From: Brachionus koreanus
Lineage: Eukaryota; Rotifera; Eurotatoria; Ploima; Brachionidae
DNA length: 24,004 nt
Assembly: GCA_016987375.1 (NCBI GenBank)
Contig: PJRA01000323.1
Span: forward strand, 1,052,880-1,076,883
Direction: 5' to 3'
The notes below the pieces were generated by a model. That model did not search any database. It worked only from the letters and a program-made list of their open reading frames with translations, and had not been told where the DNA came from. Both the position numbers and the translations under genes were made by a program. Below are positions 1 to 11,200 of the stretch, piece by piece (position 1 is the stretch's first letter; every line of letters begins with the position of its first letter).

Positions 1-135
1 TTATTGGAATGACGACAGATAAAAAAATTAAGATTTAAAAAAGCCGTTTTTTTTTTATTTTCCCGCCTTTTATATACTCAAAAACAATCTTTGTGTTAAC
101 AAATAAAAAAATTTCTAAACTTTTGCAACATACTG
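1..135. mobile_element. Right end of a Tc1/mariner-like element, cut by the window edge
   Basis: The last part matches, nearly base for base, the right end of the element at 10770-11422. Shared blocks include CCGCCTTTTATA, TTTGTGTTAACAAATAAAAA and the terminus TTTGCAACATACTG, followed by TA at 136-137. A terminal inverted repeat beginning CAGTATGTTGC with a TA target is the Tc1/mariner pattern. No transposase is visible in this part. The left end lies outside the window, so autonomy cannot be judged. Confidence 0.6.
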
Positions 136-458
136 TATTCTATTCATATATTTTACTTAAAATTAACTTAAAATTTTTAATTTTTGTTATGAATTGTATT
201 CATATTTTTTGTGTCAATATTATTATTTTATTAGCACAAAGTATGTGTCAAAGAAGCCAACCTTAATAATGTACTAGCTAAAGTTAATCCTAAAGAAGTT
301 GAACAAAAACAATTTTCCAAGCCAATGTAAATAATTTTTAAGAAGTCGTTGAATCAAGAAAAAAAGCATTGGAATAAACAAAGGCTAGCATAACGTTATG
401 TTATGTTATGAACTTTAGAATGCTGAACGAGAGGCACAAGTACATAGCTCATAGCATA
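136..458. other. AT-rich spacer without recognised gene
   Basis: A short plus-strand reading frame at about 241-330 starts near VKEANLNNVLAKVNP and ends at a TAA. It has no recognisable domain and may be part of the LINE that follows. A small (TTATG)n run lies at about 394-411. Nothing else is supported. Confidence 0.5.
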
Positions 459-1705
459 CAAATGTTACACCAATTTATGAGAAAGTGAGCAGAACGATGG
501 CAAGTAACTATCGTCTCTTAGACTTCTGTCCCATGCAAAGTATTGGAGTCGCTTATCAAGAACTACATTGTCAAACACCTTGAGGTAAATAAGCTCATCA
601 CAGATAAACAGCATGGTTTTTTGCCTCACAAAGCATGTGTCACCAATCTTCTAGAAACGATGGACTTCTTGACAAACTGCATGAGTCATAGGCTGCCGAC
701 AGATGTCGATTACCTATACTTTGAAAAAGCGTTCGATAAAGTGTCGCTAGAACTTTTATCTTTTACTAGTAGCATATGGCATCCCTGATTTACTGGTTAA
801 ATAGATACGCTCTTTCCTTAGCGAACGCAAGCAGCGAGTAGTGATCGGTGAAACTGTCTCAAACTGGGTATTAATAACTAGTGGGGTACCTCAAGGATCT
901 GTACTCGGTCCTTTGCTATTTATCATATCATTTATCATACGTATGCAGCTCCGTTTGCAAACTCTATGCGGATGACAGCAAGTTGCTGAAGCCAGTAAAG
1001 GGGCTGGATGATTCTAATGAGCTTCAATTGGATCTGGACAGATTGATAGTATCGTCTGATACATGGCAGACTAAATTCAACAATGAAAAGTGTGTCATCC
1101 GCATCTTGAGGTTGCTGTAAGAGCCTGCAATCCGTACCGTCGATGTGATATCGATATCCTGAGCGAGCACAGCGAAGATTTTAAAAACTGATACCAGAAT
1201 TAAAGGCCAAGCCCTACTTGGAAAGAAGAGAAGCACTCGACTGGTCTTCACTTGCAGACGAGCTACAGCTACTTGAGCTACATAAAATTGTGCACAGTCA
1301 CGACAGAGTGGCATTTATTAACGGGGATCAAAAGCTGGCTTCAGATGGTCTAAATAGCCCGGCAGGGAACACAAGAACCTGTCATAAAGCAATTGAGCGA
1401 CATCTGATCCGAAATTGTGGAGTGAGACTTTTTTATAAACCGGACAGCAGGAAATTGGAATACTCTGAATGCGGTGACTAAGAGTGTCACAAAAACGAAC
1501 ATTTTTAAAAAAAGGATTGACAAGTTACTGAGATGAAAAAAAGAAAAAAAAAAAGCTAAAATAAATTTATGTAAAAATATAAGCTATCAAAAATAGCTTA
1601 TTTAAAATTTGGGCGTAGGCTGTTATAGTGGGTCGTCTACGTCCGACACCACTTGGAGACTCGAGTTTCCCACAGCATTAATACTATTACTACTACTACT
1701 AAGTA
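459..1705 (+). mobile_element. CR1/jockey-like non-LTR retrotransposon relic (reverse transcriptase to 3' tail)
   Basis: Pieces of one reverse transcriptase can be read in order across several frames. They are VTPIYEKVSRTMASNYR (from 462), LITDKQHGF with the KACVTNLLET block, YFEKAFDKV (near 718-744), SGVPQGSVLGPLLF (from 880), the catalytic box KLYADDSKLL (near 959-988), DLDRLIVSSDTWQ, and a C-terminal part with LERREALDWSSL, KIVHSHDRVAFINGDQ and FKKRIDKLLR (to about 1530). In the family, YADD carries the catalytic aspartates in the palm domain, and FEKAFD supplies another metal ligand. Frames change near 525, 780-880, 940 and 1100, so the copy is dead. The endonuclease part is missing, as in 5'-truncated LINEs. 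A GC-richer 3' UTR-like stretch (1610-1680) ends in a short ATACTATTACTACTACTACT tail, which fits the microsatellite 3' tails of CR1-type elements. The clade is inferred from motifs only. Confidence 0.85.
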
Positions 1706-1770
1706 AGTGCGTATGTAGCACCATAGGTTACTAGCTGCGAAAGGTATTTAAATGTGATGGTATCATCTGA

Positions 1771-2109
1771 CTTAAAGTGACATTGTGAATTTTGAAACAA
1801 AAAATAAAAACAAAAATTTTAAATTAAAAAAACTTTTTTTCTAATGGTCTAAAAATTGTTCTCTAATACGTATCAACTGATACAAGGTTTGTATCACCCA
1901 AATTTAATCTGTGCAAAACAGTATATGTATTAGGAAATTATTAAAATTTATTTGCAGAGGTCTTACAAAAATTAAATTTGGGTGATACAAGCCTTGTATC
2001 AGTTAATACGTATTAGAGAACAATTTTTAGACCATTAGAAAAAAAGTTTTTTTAATTTAAAATTTCTGTTTTTGTTTTTTGTTCCAAAATTCACATTGCC
2101 CTTAAAGTG
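1771..2109. mobile_element. Foldback MITE with 9-bp target-site duplication
   Basis: The element at 1780-2100 is almost a perfect inverted repeat. The arms at about 1780-1905 and 1973-2100 pair over some 125 bp with few mismatches (for example TCTAATGGTCTAAAAATTG against its complement) and surround a loop of about 67 bp. The 9-mer CTTAAAGTG abuts both ends directly, at 1771-1779 and 2101-2109, as expected for a target-site duplication. Long terminal inverted repeats with 9-bp duplications are typical of Mutator-like elements, so a non-autonomous MULE is my best guess. There is no coding capacity. It lies just downstream of the stop codon of the large minus-strand gene and could sit in its 3' UTR. 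The loop holds an AATAAA on the minus strand (about 1945-1953). Confidence 0.85.
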
Positions 2110-2207
2110 GACTGTTCAAGTAAAAATTGTACGAGCAAAAGCAAATAAGATAATAAGAATGCTTAAGTAACCATTTTTCACTAGGGAAAAACTATGTAAA
2201 TCAGTTT

Positions 2208-2212
2208 TTAAA
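2208..2212 (-). CDS. Exon 16: five-base terminal coding end (GTT TAA)
   Basis: Exon 15 ends AAAG before a consensus GTAAAT donor, so translation should not run on into the intron. Sixty-three bases downstream the minus strand has a T-rich tract and CACAG acceptor (2213-2214). The next bases complete the split codon as GTT and are followed by TAA at 2208-2210. If the intron is retained instead, the frame runs 13 more residues to a TAA at 2235, with an AATAAA immediately after. Both ends give nearly the same protein. I prefer the spliced form because the intron length and sites match the gene's other short introns. Confidence 0.5.
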
Positions 2213-5200
2213 CTGTGAAAAAGCAAAAAAAATTTTATTTTAATGAATGACAATTAAATAAAAAAACCAATTTACCTTTGATATTTTCAATTAGATCTTT
2301 AAGCAGATTATTTTTTGTTTCTTGGTCCAAATTTTCAGCATTTTTTACCAAAAGTCCAATTATTTGTTGCCTAGTTTCCTCGCTCAAATTATCAGCATGT
2401 TTTAACAAGTCCTGTAAATATTTATTTTTCTCTTCAGCAGTCATATTTTCAGTCTCTTTGATAACATCATCTGTTTTCAAATTGCTCACAATGTCCTTCA
2501 TTACTTTTTCTCTCAATTTTTCATCTTGTATCAAATCTGGATTGGCTAGCAATTCCTTGAGCAATTCCTGTTTGACTCCTGAGTCCATTTCGTCCAACTT
2601 ATCAACCATTTTACCAATGATCTCCTGTTTGAACTCGTCTGGAAGCTTGTCCAAATTTTTGACCAATTCTTTTAAAGTGTCGCCTTCCATTTTGTCTGTG
2701 TTTTTGATTATGGCGGCCAAAATTTCTGGCGCCAAGTCTTCCGAATGCTTAAGCAATTCGGACAACACATTGCTGTCCAAATTTCCCTGTTCCAAATTTT
2801 TTGTCACTTCATTCAACACTTTTGATTTGATTGAGTCAGGTAAATTGTACATTTGTTTTACAAGTTCTTCCAAAACAGTCGGTGGCACGTCACCACCGTC
2901 TTCAGCTGTTATTTTGTCCAATACTTGATGCAAAATTTTATTTCTAGTTTCTTCGTCAAGATTTTGAGAATTTTTTAGCATTTCTTTCAAAACTTGATTT
3001 CTCAGCTCTTGCGAAGTGTGCTTGATTCCGCCTGTTTCTTCGACTTTGGTCAAAATGTCTTGCAAAAGATTATTCTTGGCCTCAGAGGACAAATTGTCCA
3101 TATTTTTCATTAGTTCCATCAAAGCTTGTTCTTTTAAGTCCTCGGGTAGGTCATTTAAATCGTGGATTAAATTTTTTATCAATTGCTCCTTGAGTTCTGA
3201 GTCAATGCCATCAGTAGACTTCATTATGTCGCTGAGAACTTTTTTGGCTACATTGGGCGGCAGTTCATTGACCAAATTGACCATTATGTCTTTGAGAAAA
3301 TTTTCCTTGGCCTCACCGGTCAAGTTTTCGGCATTTTTGATCATTTCATCGATCAATTTTTTGCGCATTTCGTCATTCATTTTGCCACCACCGGCTTTTA
3401 GAAGCTCCTGAAGGTACTTGTTCTTGGCTTCTGGGCTCATGTTGTCTGCCAGACGAAGAATATCGTCAAGCTTTTCCTCGCCAACCTTTTGTTTAGTGGT
3501 CATTTTGAGCACTTGTTTTCCGTCAGCGTCTGTCACAAGTTCGTATACAGTGTCGCCAATAGTCACATTTCTGGCGCCGTCTTTCAGTCGCATCACTTGA
3601 TTGCCATGTTCATCTGTGTAAAATTCAATCAAGTCTTCGGCTCCCTCTGGAATTCCTAGTTTTTTGGCTATGTCCTGTCTCAATCTAAGTTTTTTTTCAC
3701 CTGTTTTGGAATCTATGTACACGTCAAAATCATCTTTGTTTAGAGGTTTTTCTGTCACAATTGCTTAAAGAAAAAAACAAAAAATATTTAAGACTTAATT
3801 TTGGAAAATAGAGAATTTTCTTTCGTTGTAATTAAAATTTTAATAATCCGAGGGGACAAAAACAGGCAAAAAACACTGTTTAAACGTGAGCGTTTAAACG
3901 AAATAAAAACAGAGGATAAACGGGGGTAAAACAGCCAGGAAAAAAAAAAACTTTATTATTTTTGTTTTAAAAAAGTACAAAATAAAAATTTAGACAAATT
4001 TAGTCATAAATAATTAAATTAAAATAAAATTTAGAATAAAAAAATTAAACATATTTTTCAAAGTTATTGTTAAGAAGCGTGTTTTTTAAACGTTTTAAGT
4101 TGTTTAAATAGTGTTTTTGGGTGTCTGAGGTATTTTTTATTTGTTTTTTGAGCGTTTTAGACTCTTTTTTTTAATTCTTTACGATACAGGAGCATTATAT
4201 TTTTATTCAGGATTTTTTTAGTCGTTTTTTAAGTGTTTAAATAGCATTGTTGGGTGTTTGAGGTGTTTTTAGTGTTTTTGGCGCGTCAAAAATGGTTTAA
4301 AAACTCTCTAAATGAAATATCTTGTTTTGTTTATAGAGTTTTTTTCCTCGTTTTTTGGTCCAAAAACGCTCATGTTTTAAACGCAAAAAAAACAAATCAA
4401 AAACGCCCAAAAAACAGCTACCAACAGTGTTTTTTGCCTGTTTTTGTCTCCTCGGGAACTGCTCAAGCATATTTATTTATTATATTCTTTTATTCTCTTA
4501 TTTTTATTTTTATTTTTTTTACATCACTTTAAAGGTGTTAATTGAATAAATAGTGAAACTTAATAATATTAAATCAAAGAGTAGTTCAAATAAAAAAAGT
4601 TTATGTCAAGCTTTAGCTGTCTATCTCGTTTGACAGGACTAGATCAAAAAACCATTTAAGCTTATTGAACAATAAGATGTAAGTTAGTTGAGAAAATTAT
4701 AGTTGCTAAAAAGCTTCACATAAATGATTAAAAATCAAATGATTTTTACAGCTGATGGCAAAAATTGTTATTGCGAAGCATTAATAAATCTTGATTTGTT
4801 AAAAAAATACGCTAAGATAAACTGAAAAATTTTTCTTTCTTTAAAGTAATTTTTAAGTAAGTTCCTCCTATGCACTTTTTAATATCACTACCAAATAGTG
4901 TTGGGAGCCGCTCAGACAAAAGGCGATTCATTTTTATATTAGATCACCAATTTTTAACTGATTTTATTCGACATATTAAATGAAAATTGTACATATGATG
5001 TACTACAAAGTTAAATTTGTTTTAGCTAAATTTATCATTCGATTAAAAAAGAATAAATTATTATATATATATTGAAAAAAAATTGATAAAAATTGAAAGG
5101 AATTAGATTTATTTTTTAATATTACATATTCTAAAAAAATCAGTTTGTTAAAAGATTTGGCCGGCCAACATCGCGGTCCAAAATTTTGGCCGCCGGTCTG

Positions 5201-8200
5201 ACCGCCCAATTGGCCGCTTAATTCTGGCCGCCATCCAACACAATTACCAAAGTATTTTACAAAAATAAATGCATCTAATATTAGCAAGGCTTAATGGTCT
5301 ATATATTTATATATGGTAGTTTCGTGACATGAAGTCCAAACTTATGGAGAAATAGTCTTTATATATTTGTTTGATAATCAATTAAGATGTAACAAGTAAA
5401 TGCGGATTTAAAAATATTTTTAGATGACTATGCTTGGTTACCTATTTTTGTTTTTAAATTGAATAAAAAAAATAAAATGACTTTTTTTTTGAAAAATAAT
5501 CTGAATTAAAAACAAAAATTTGAAATATACTTCTTATGACTTTGGCTTGTTCTCTCAGAAAGGCTGATTTAATTCTGAGACTCTCTTTGCCAGTTATTGG
5601 ATCAATATAGACTTCAAATGCTCGTGCAGGTAATTCAAGTAATTTCATCAGCATTTCATCGTCAATTTCCACATTTTCCAAGTCTTTTCGTTTCACTTTA
5701 AAAATTTTAGAATATTTTTTCAGTCTGAAACATTGCAAAAATTACTTGTTTTGGCCAAAACTTGTTTAAATATATTCTTGTATTCATCTAGAACTTCTTT
5801 GCTTATTTTTCCTTGAGCGATGGCTTGTTTTAAGCGCTCTAAGTTGGCCCTAAGTGCTCGTTTTATGTCGTCCGACAAACACATTCCGGCATGCTTGTTA
5901 TTCAATACGTTTTTAGCTATGAATTCGGCATACTTTCTTAGCGTATCGGCAAATGTCTTATCGACCACAATTGGGGCAGCTAATTGAAAAACAATAACAA
6001 TTCAGTTTAGACACAACTAATGATTTTTTATTAAGAAAATAAAGCTTACGCGGTGATTCATAGGACCATAGCATAAAAAATTCTCTCGGATCAAAATCAC
6101 CAGCAGACCAGTTGATTGCTAAAAAATTACAAAAATAATTTTTATCCAAAAGTAAAAACAAAAAATTATTTTTTTGTGTAGTAATGTGTAGAAATTCCGC
6201 AAGTTTACATCATTTTTAAATAGCCTAAAATTTAAACAATTCAGATGGTTTTTCTTTTTTTAGTTAATCTATTTTGTTTTCAAAATTTTTTTATTTATTT
6301 TGATTTAAATTTATTTTTTTAATCTGAAACATTATAAGCTTGGTAGAGAAAACAAACAAAAAACAATAATAAAACACTTTTTACAACTTAATTTATTTTT
6401 CTTTTATTACTTACTTTTTACGACTCTTTTTGCTATCTTTTCTTTTTACTCTTTATTCCATTAAAATAAGAATATTAAGCACCAAAATTAGTAATTTTGA
6501 TATTTTTTTGATTTCTGATAAATTTGAACTTCTTGGAGATATTTTTGATAGTAGGCTTATTTATGCAATATGTCAAAAGTCTAACAACTTGAGAAAATAA
6601 GCTCCTTTATGCAAAAAAGAGACTGTTCTATTTGTCCTTTAAAGTTAAGTTTCAATTATTCAAATTATTTAACAAAAGGCTTTGATAAATTTGAGAGATG
6701 GATTATTTTATAAATTAATGAACAATATTTCAAATATTTTAATTTTTATACAAATGATTTTATAAAACAATGCTTAGAGTTGGAGTTCATATGTTTTTAT
6801 AACGTAATTATCCGAATTGATTGACATGTCTTTAAAATAGAGTAGTATATTTTTGTGACTTGTTATTCAAAATTGAGCACTTATTTAAAAAAAATAAAAA
6901 GCAAATTTTTAATGACATGTAATTAATAGTGAAATTGTTAAAAAAAATTAAAAATTTGGTTTAGCCTTTATGAGATACTGTTAAAAATAGAAAGTCAATT
7001 TTGATATAAGTCTAAATGTCATTAAAGTCAGAAGTTTTTTTCAAAAAAAATTTTTTTATTCATTTTTTAAGAGATGTCACAAAAGTTGAATTCTGTTTTT
7101 TTTTTTTTTAATTAATGTTGGTTAATTAAGGTTAATTTTTTTTTGTATTTTTTAAATAATGGATGACGGCGAATAGGAGCCTGGATTATTTCAAATGATC
7201 TATCAGTATTGCAAACAATTATTATGTTTTTCCAACTTATAGTCAATATTTGAGCAACAATTATTACATAAAAACGACTTAGAAATTGGCAAATTGAAGT
7301 ATATGATCAAAATTTTATGATCATGCTCATTTCTAAGAAGTTTTTTAAATGAAAAATTAAATGCAGAAAAATGTTTTCATGTTTATCATGTCATGTTAAA
7401 CGATATCCATCTATTGTGCATAATTCTGCATTCAGAAATCTTGCAGAAACTTGCAGACATAAAAAATCAAGTTAAGCATTGAATGTTTACTTTGAAAACA
7501 TGCTTCTGCAATAAATTTTTTACTCAAAAAGATTTTAAAATATTTTTTCAATGATAACTCTTGAGGATGATCATTTTAATTTGATCATAAACTTCAATTT
7601 GCCTTAAAAATTTTAAATATAAATGTTCTTATAAAACAATGTTTAGAGCTTCAGATCGGTGCTAAATTCAATGATAAAAATCTTGCACTTATAGCCTATT
7701 GTGGTGACATTGTAATACTTTCTCCCTCTGCTGATCAATGCCAAATATTCCTTAATAAATTTTCTAAATTTGCTTAATTATGGAAAATTGATTTCAATGC
7801 CAATAAATCTACTTTCGGTAAAGAGATGAATAAGTTTTGTTTTAGTCTGACTAATAACAAGGTGACACATGCAGAAAATATAGATTATTTAGGTCTCCCA
7901 ATTGGCGATTGTGCTTTTTTTATAAATTTTATTTTGAGCAAAAATTTAAAAATGTTAAAAAAAAGCTTCTACTCACTGTGTGGACTGTAATGCACATGAA
8001 ATAAAACACAAAAAAATTTTTTTAAAACAAATAAGTCCTAACAAGTTGTGCTATCATTTTTTAATGTACCTTAAAAGTATGTATCAAAAATTTGATAGTG
8101 CAAATGCGTCTTTTTGTAAGCAATTGCAAAATTAAGAACAAACACTTTACATTAATAGTATTGAATATACTACTAAAACTTCGATTGAGTTGATTGAATT

Positions 8201-11200
8201 TGTCTAGAACCTTGGCTTGGTAGACTCAGTAAAGTATGTTTTATCACAAATCAAGTTTGAATTATTGCACGAGTCAAGTTATTACTTCTTATTTAAAAGT
8301 TTAAAACATTTGCTAAAAGTGGACTTTTATACCTGATTATATTTTTTTGAAATAATTGAATTTTTTAAATTCCTATTTTGATTTGTATCTAAATAGTATT
8401 TTTTACCCTTTTTTTTTTAATAAAATTTTTTTTTCTCTAAATTTTACTATTTTGCCTATGAGGCTTGAATTAATAGATAATAATAAAATCGTTATCTATT
8501 CATTCTACAAAAAGATCAATTCAAAAGTTAGCTAATTCGTATTACTATTGTATTTAAAGACTACTTAATATTCAACCGAACATTTTGAGCAATAGTGATT
8601 TTAGCATTTTGAATAAAAGATTAAACCCTTAACTGTTACCAACACAGAATTATCAAACATCTTGCCTGATTTGTTCATAGAATATAAAATTTAAAGACTT
8701 TGTCAAATGGTTAGATCAGAAACTGTTCAATTAAAACCTTATATGCTCAAAGAGTTGAACAGTTGAACATCAAAATGAAAAAAATAAAATTAAAAGTTAA
8801 GAGTTGCTTACAATAGATAGAAAAAGACAATATAGAAAATATGGCAGCCAAAGCAAGTGAAAGGATAAAGCTTGAAAACATGCTTAAAAAAGAAGAAAGC
8901 AAAGATGGAACGATGGGGTCAATAAGGTACCTTTTTAGAGAATCAAGTGAGAAAAATCATATTAAAAAAGATTTTTTTTTAATATTTAAATTTTTTTTTT
9001 TAAGATCGCCCATAAGCTGTTTTCTGAATAATAATAATAATATTATTAATAGTATGATAAGAATGAATAAAATGAACGGTATCAATTTTAATTATTTTTA
9101 GTTAAAATATCAAATTTAAATCAAATTTTACAAAAGATTATATAAACCTGTTAGCGGAAAAAGAAAAGAGCAAAATCAATTTAGCTTCTGTATAGGTGGT
9201 AGCCCTATATGGGACTATAACATGGACATAGAGTGCTTAAGGTTAAAAAAACAAAAAAATCAATTTTTTTTTTTTTTATAAATTGAAAGCACTGTTTGAA
9301 AATAGATAAACAAACTTAATACTTCTTTTTTTTAATTTATCATTAGGTTTAGGTCTAGTTGATAAATTCACATCTTTTGGAATACTTGCATCATTACGAT
9401 CTAAAGAAGAATGTTAGATTTTTTTAATTTTTTCTCTTTAATGTCTGATATTAACACATGCCTAAATTAGCACTTGGAATTCCCTTGAAAGAGGTTTGTT
9501 TCAAATAGTTGTTGTCTTGTTTATTTAGATTAGCAGTTTCTTTGAACAAAATGTTTGAATAGTCGTATTTTTTAGGCATGTAAGAATCATTTCCCATAAA
9601 ATTATATTGACTAGGTTGACTAGTCACTAAAGGTGATAGCTCCATTTTTTCTCTTCTAGCCGAAAGTGAATTTTTTATCTGTGTTGTAAAATTTCCAGAT
9701 TGTTTGGGTTTGAGGCGTAGCATTTCTACTTTGGCATAATCATTATCATAATAAGCAGAATCGCTATTTGAAGAACTCATTTGTTTAAAATCGTTCAAAC
9801 TTTCTGACTGAAAGTCTTGTGACTTGAGGAATTTAAGTTTTGGCAATTTATTCTGCTGTTGCACTGACTCGACTAGAAATTAATTTATTATAAAATTTAA
9901 ACAAAATTTTTATCTTTTATATTGAGTCATAAAATTTTGCGTTTTTTAAAAAGGTTGCATATTTATTTTTCTAAAACTTCAGGTCATTTTATTTGTTAAA
10001 ATATTTATGGTAATATTTGTTGGAAAAATGTAGGTAATATATCTCAGAAAAATTTTTTTTAATATTCTAATAAATTTGAATGTGCTGATTTAGAATACTT
10101 GTAAATTAGCTCAATATACTTGATTTTTTCATTCTTTATAATCAGTCAAAGAAAGTCAACTGAAAGCTAGGTTTGTTTCTTCAAAGTAACGCTATACCCA
10201 GGAACCAATTCCCGCTCAGATCCTAATTATGTTCCCGTCAGGATTCCTTACTGGAATCTAGGACATTTCTTAGAATTTTTCCTAACCAGGAGGGTTTCTG
10301 ATCCTAGTCCAGAACGGCATAGGATCCTAACAAAATTTTATTTTTTTCAGATTAGCTGAAATTTTTAAAGTTAGCTAAGTAGATTTATTTGATTCGTTTA
10401 CATCACACAGTATATACCCATAAGCATTTATACTTTTCTCAAAAATAGTACATCAGAAAAGTAAAATGAATACAAAATTTATACTTTTTGTTTAGGAATC
10501 AAAAAATCAATTTTATGTCTTTTTTTTTTTCGAAAATTGAACAATTTAAGAAAGTAAAAAACACATCAAAAATTTCTTATTTACTTACTTACTTTCCAAA
10601 AAGTATTTTTCATCCCTAAACTATAACTTTTCTTTCTTGCATATTTTCATATTCTTTCCTAGGTTTTCTTGTGAAAGATTTGGTTTATTCAATCAATGAG
10701 TTTTATTTCTCTTTCCAAAGGAATAGAAAGAAAAGAAAGCAAGGGGAAAAGAGAAAATACTGGTTTATACAGTATGTTGCAAAAGTTTAGAAATTAATTA
10801 TTTTATTTATATAAATTTTTTTATATATTGAATTTTACAAATATTAGAGTACAAAAGAAAAACATAAAAGNNNNNNNNNNNNNNNNNNNNNNNNNNNNNN
10901 NNNNNNNNNNNNNNNNNNNNNNNNNNNNNNNNNNNNNNNNNNNNNNNNNNNNNNNNNNNNNNNNNNNNNNNNNNNNNNNNNNNNNNNNNNNNNNNNNNNN
11001 NNNNNNNNNNNNNNNNNNNNNNNNNNNNNNNNNNNNNNNNNNNNNNNNNNNNNNNNNNNNNNNNNNNNNNNNNNNNNNNNNNNNNNNNNNNNNNNNNNNN
11101 NNNNNNNNNNNNNNNNNNNNNNNNNNNNNNNNNNNNNNNNNNNNNNNNNNNNNNNNNNNNNNNNNNNNNNNNNNNNNNNNNNNNNNNNNNNNNNNNNNNN

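Noticed and set aside
1024..1314. Minus-strand frame of 96 residues
   Set aside because: Antisense of the CR1/jockey-like relic; no motif of its own.
2278..3600. Long plus-strand open frames opposite exon 15
   Set aside because: They are Ser/Phe-rich antisense shadows of the helical-repeat exon, with no splice structure or protein-like composition.
4254..4549. Two overlapping plus-strand frames rich in Phe, Lys and Asn
   Set aside because: They lie across the end of the inverted-repeat element in intron 14 and have low-complexity composition.
5157..5234. GC-rich patch as a tRNA or structured RNA gene
   Set aside because: No cloverleaf arms, no A-box or B-box; only irregular GGCCG repeats.
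5003..5287. Minus-strand frame containing GQLGGQTGGQNFG
   Set aside because: The Gly/Gln stretch is only the translation of the GGCCG repeat patch; there are no splice sites that fit the large gene's phase.
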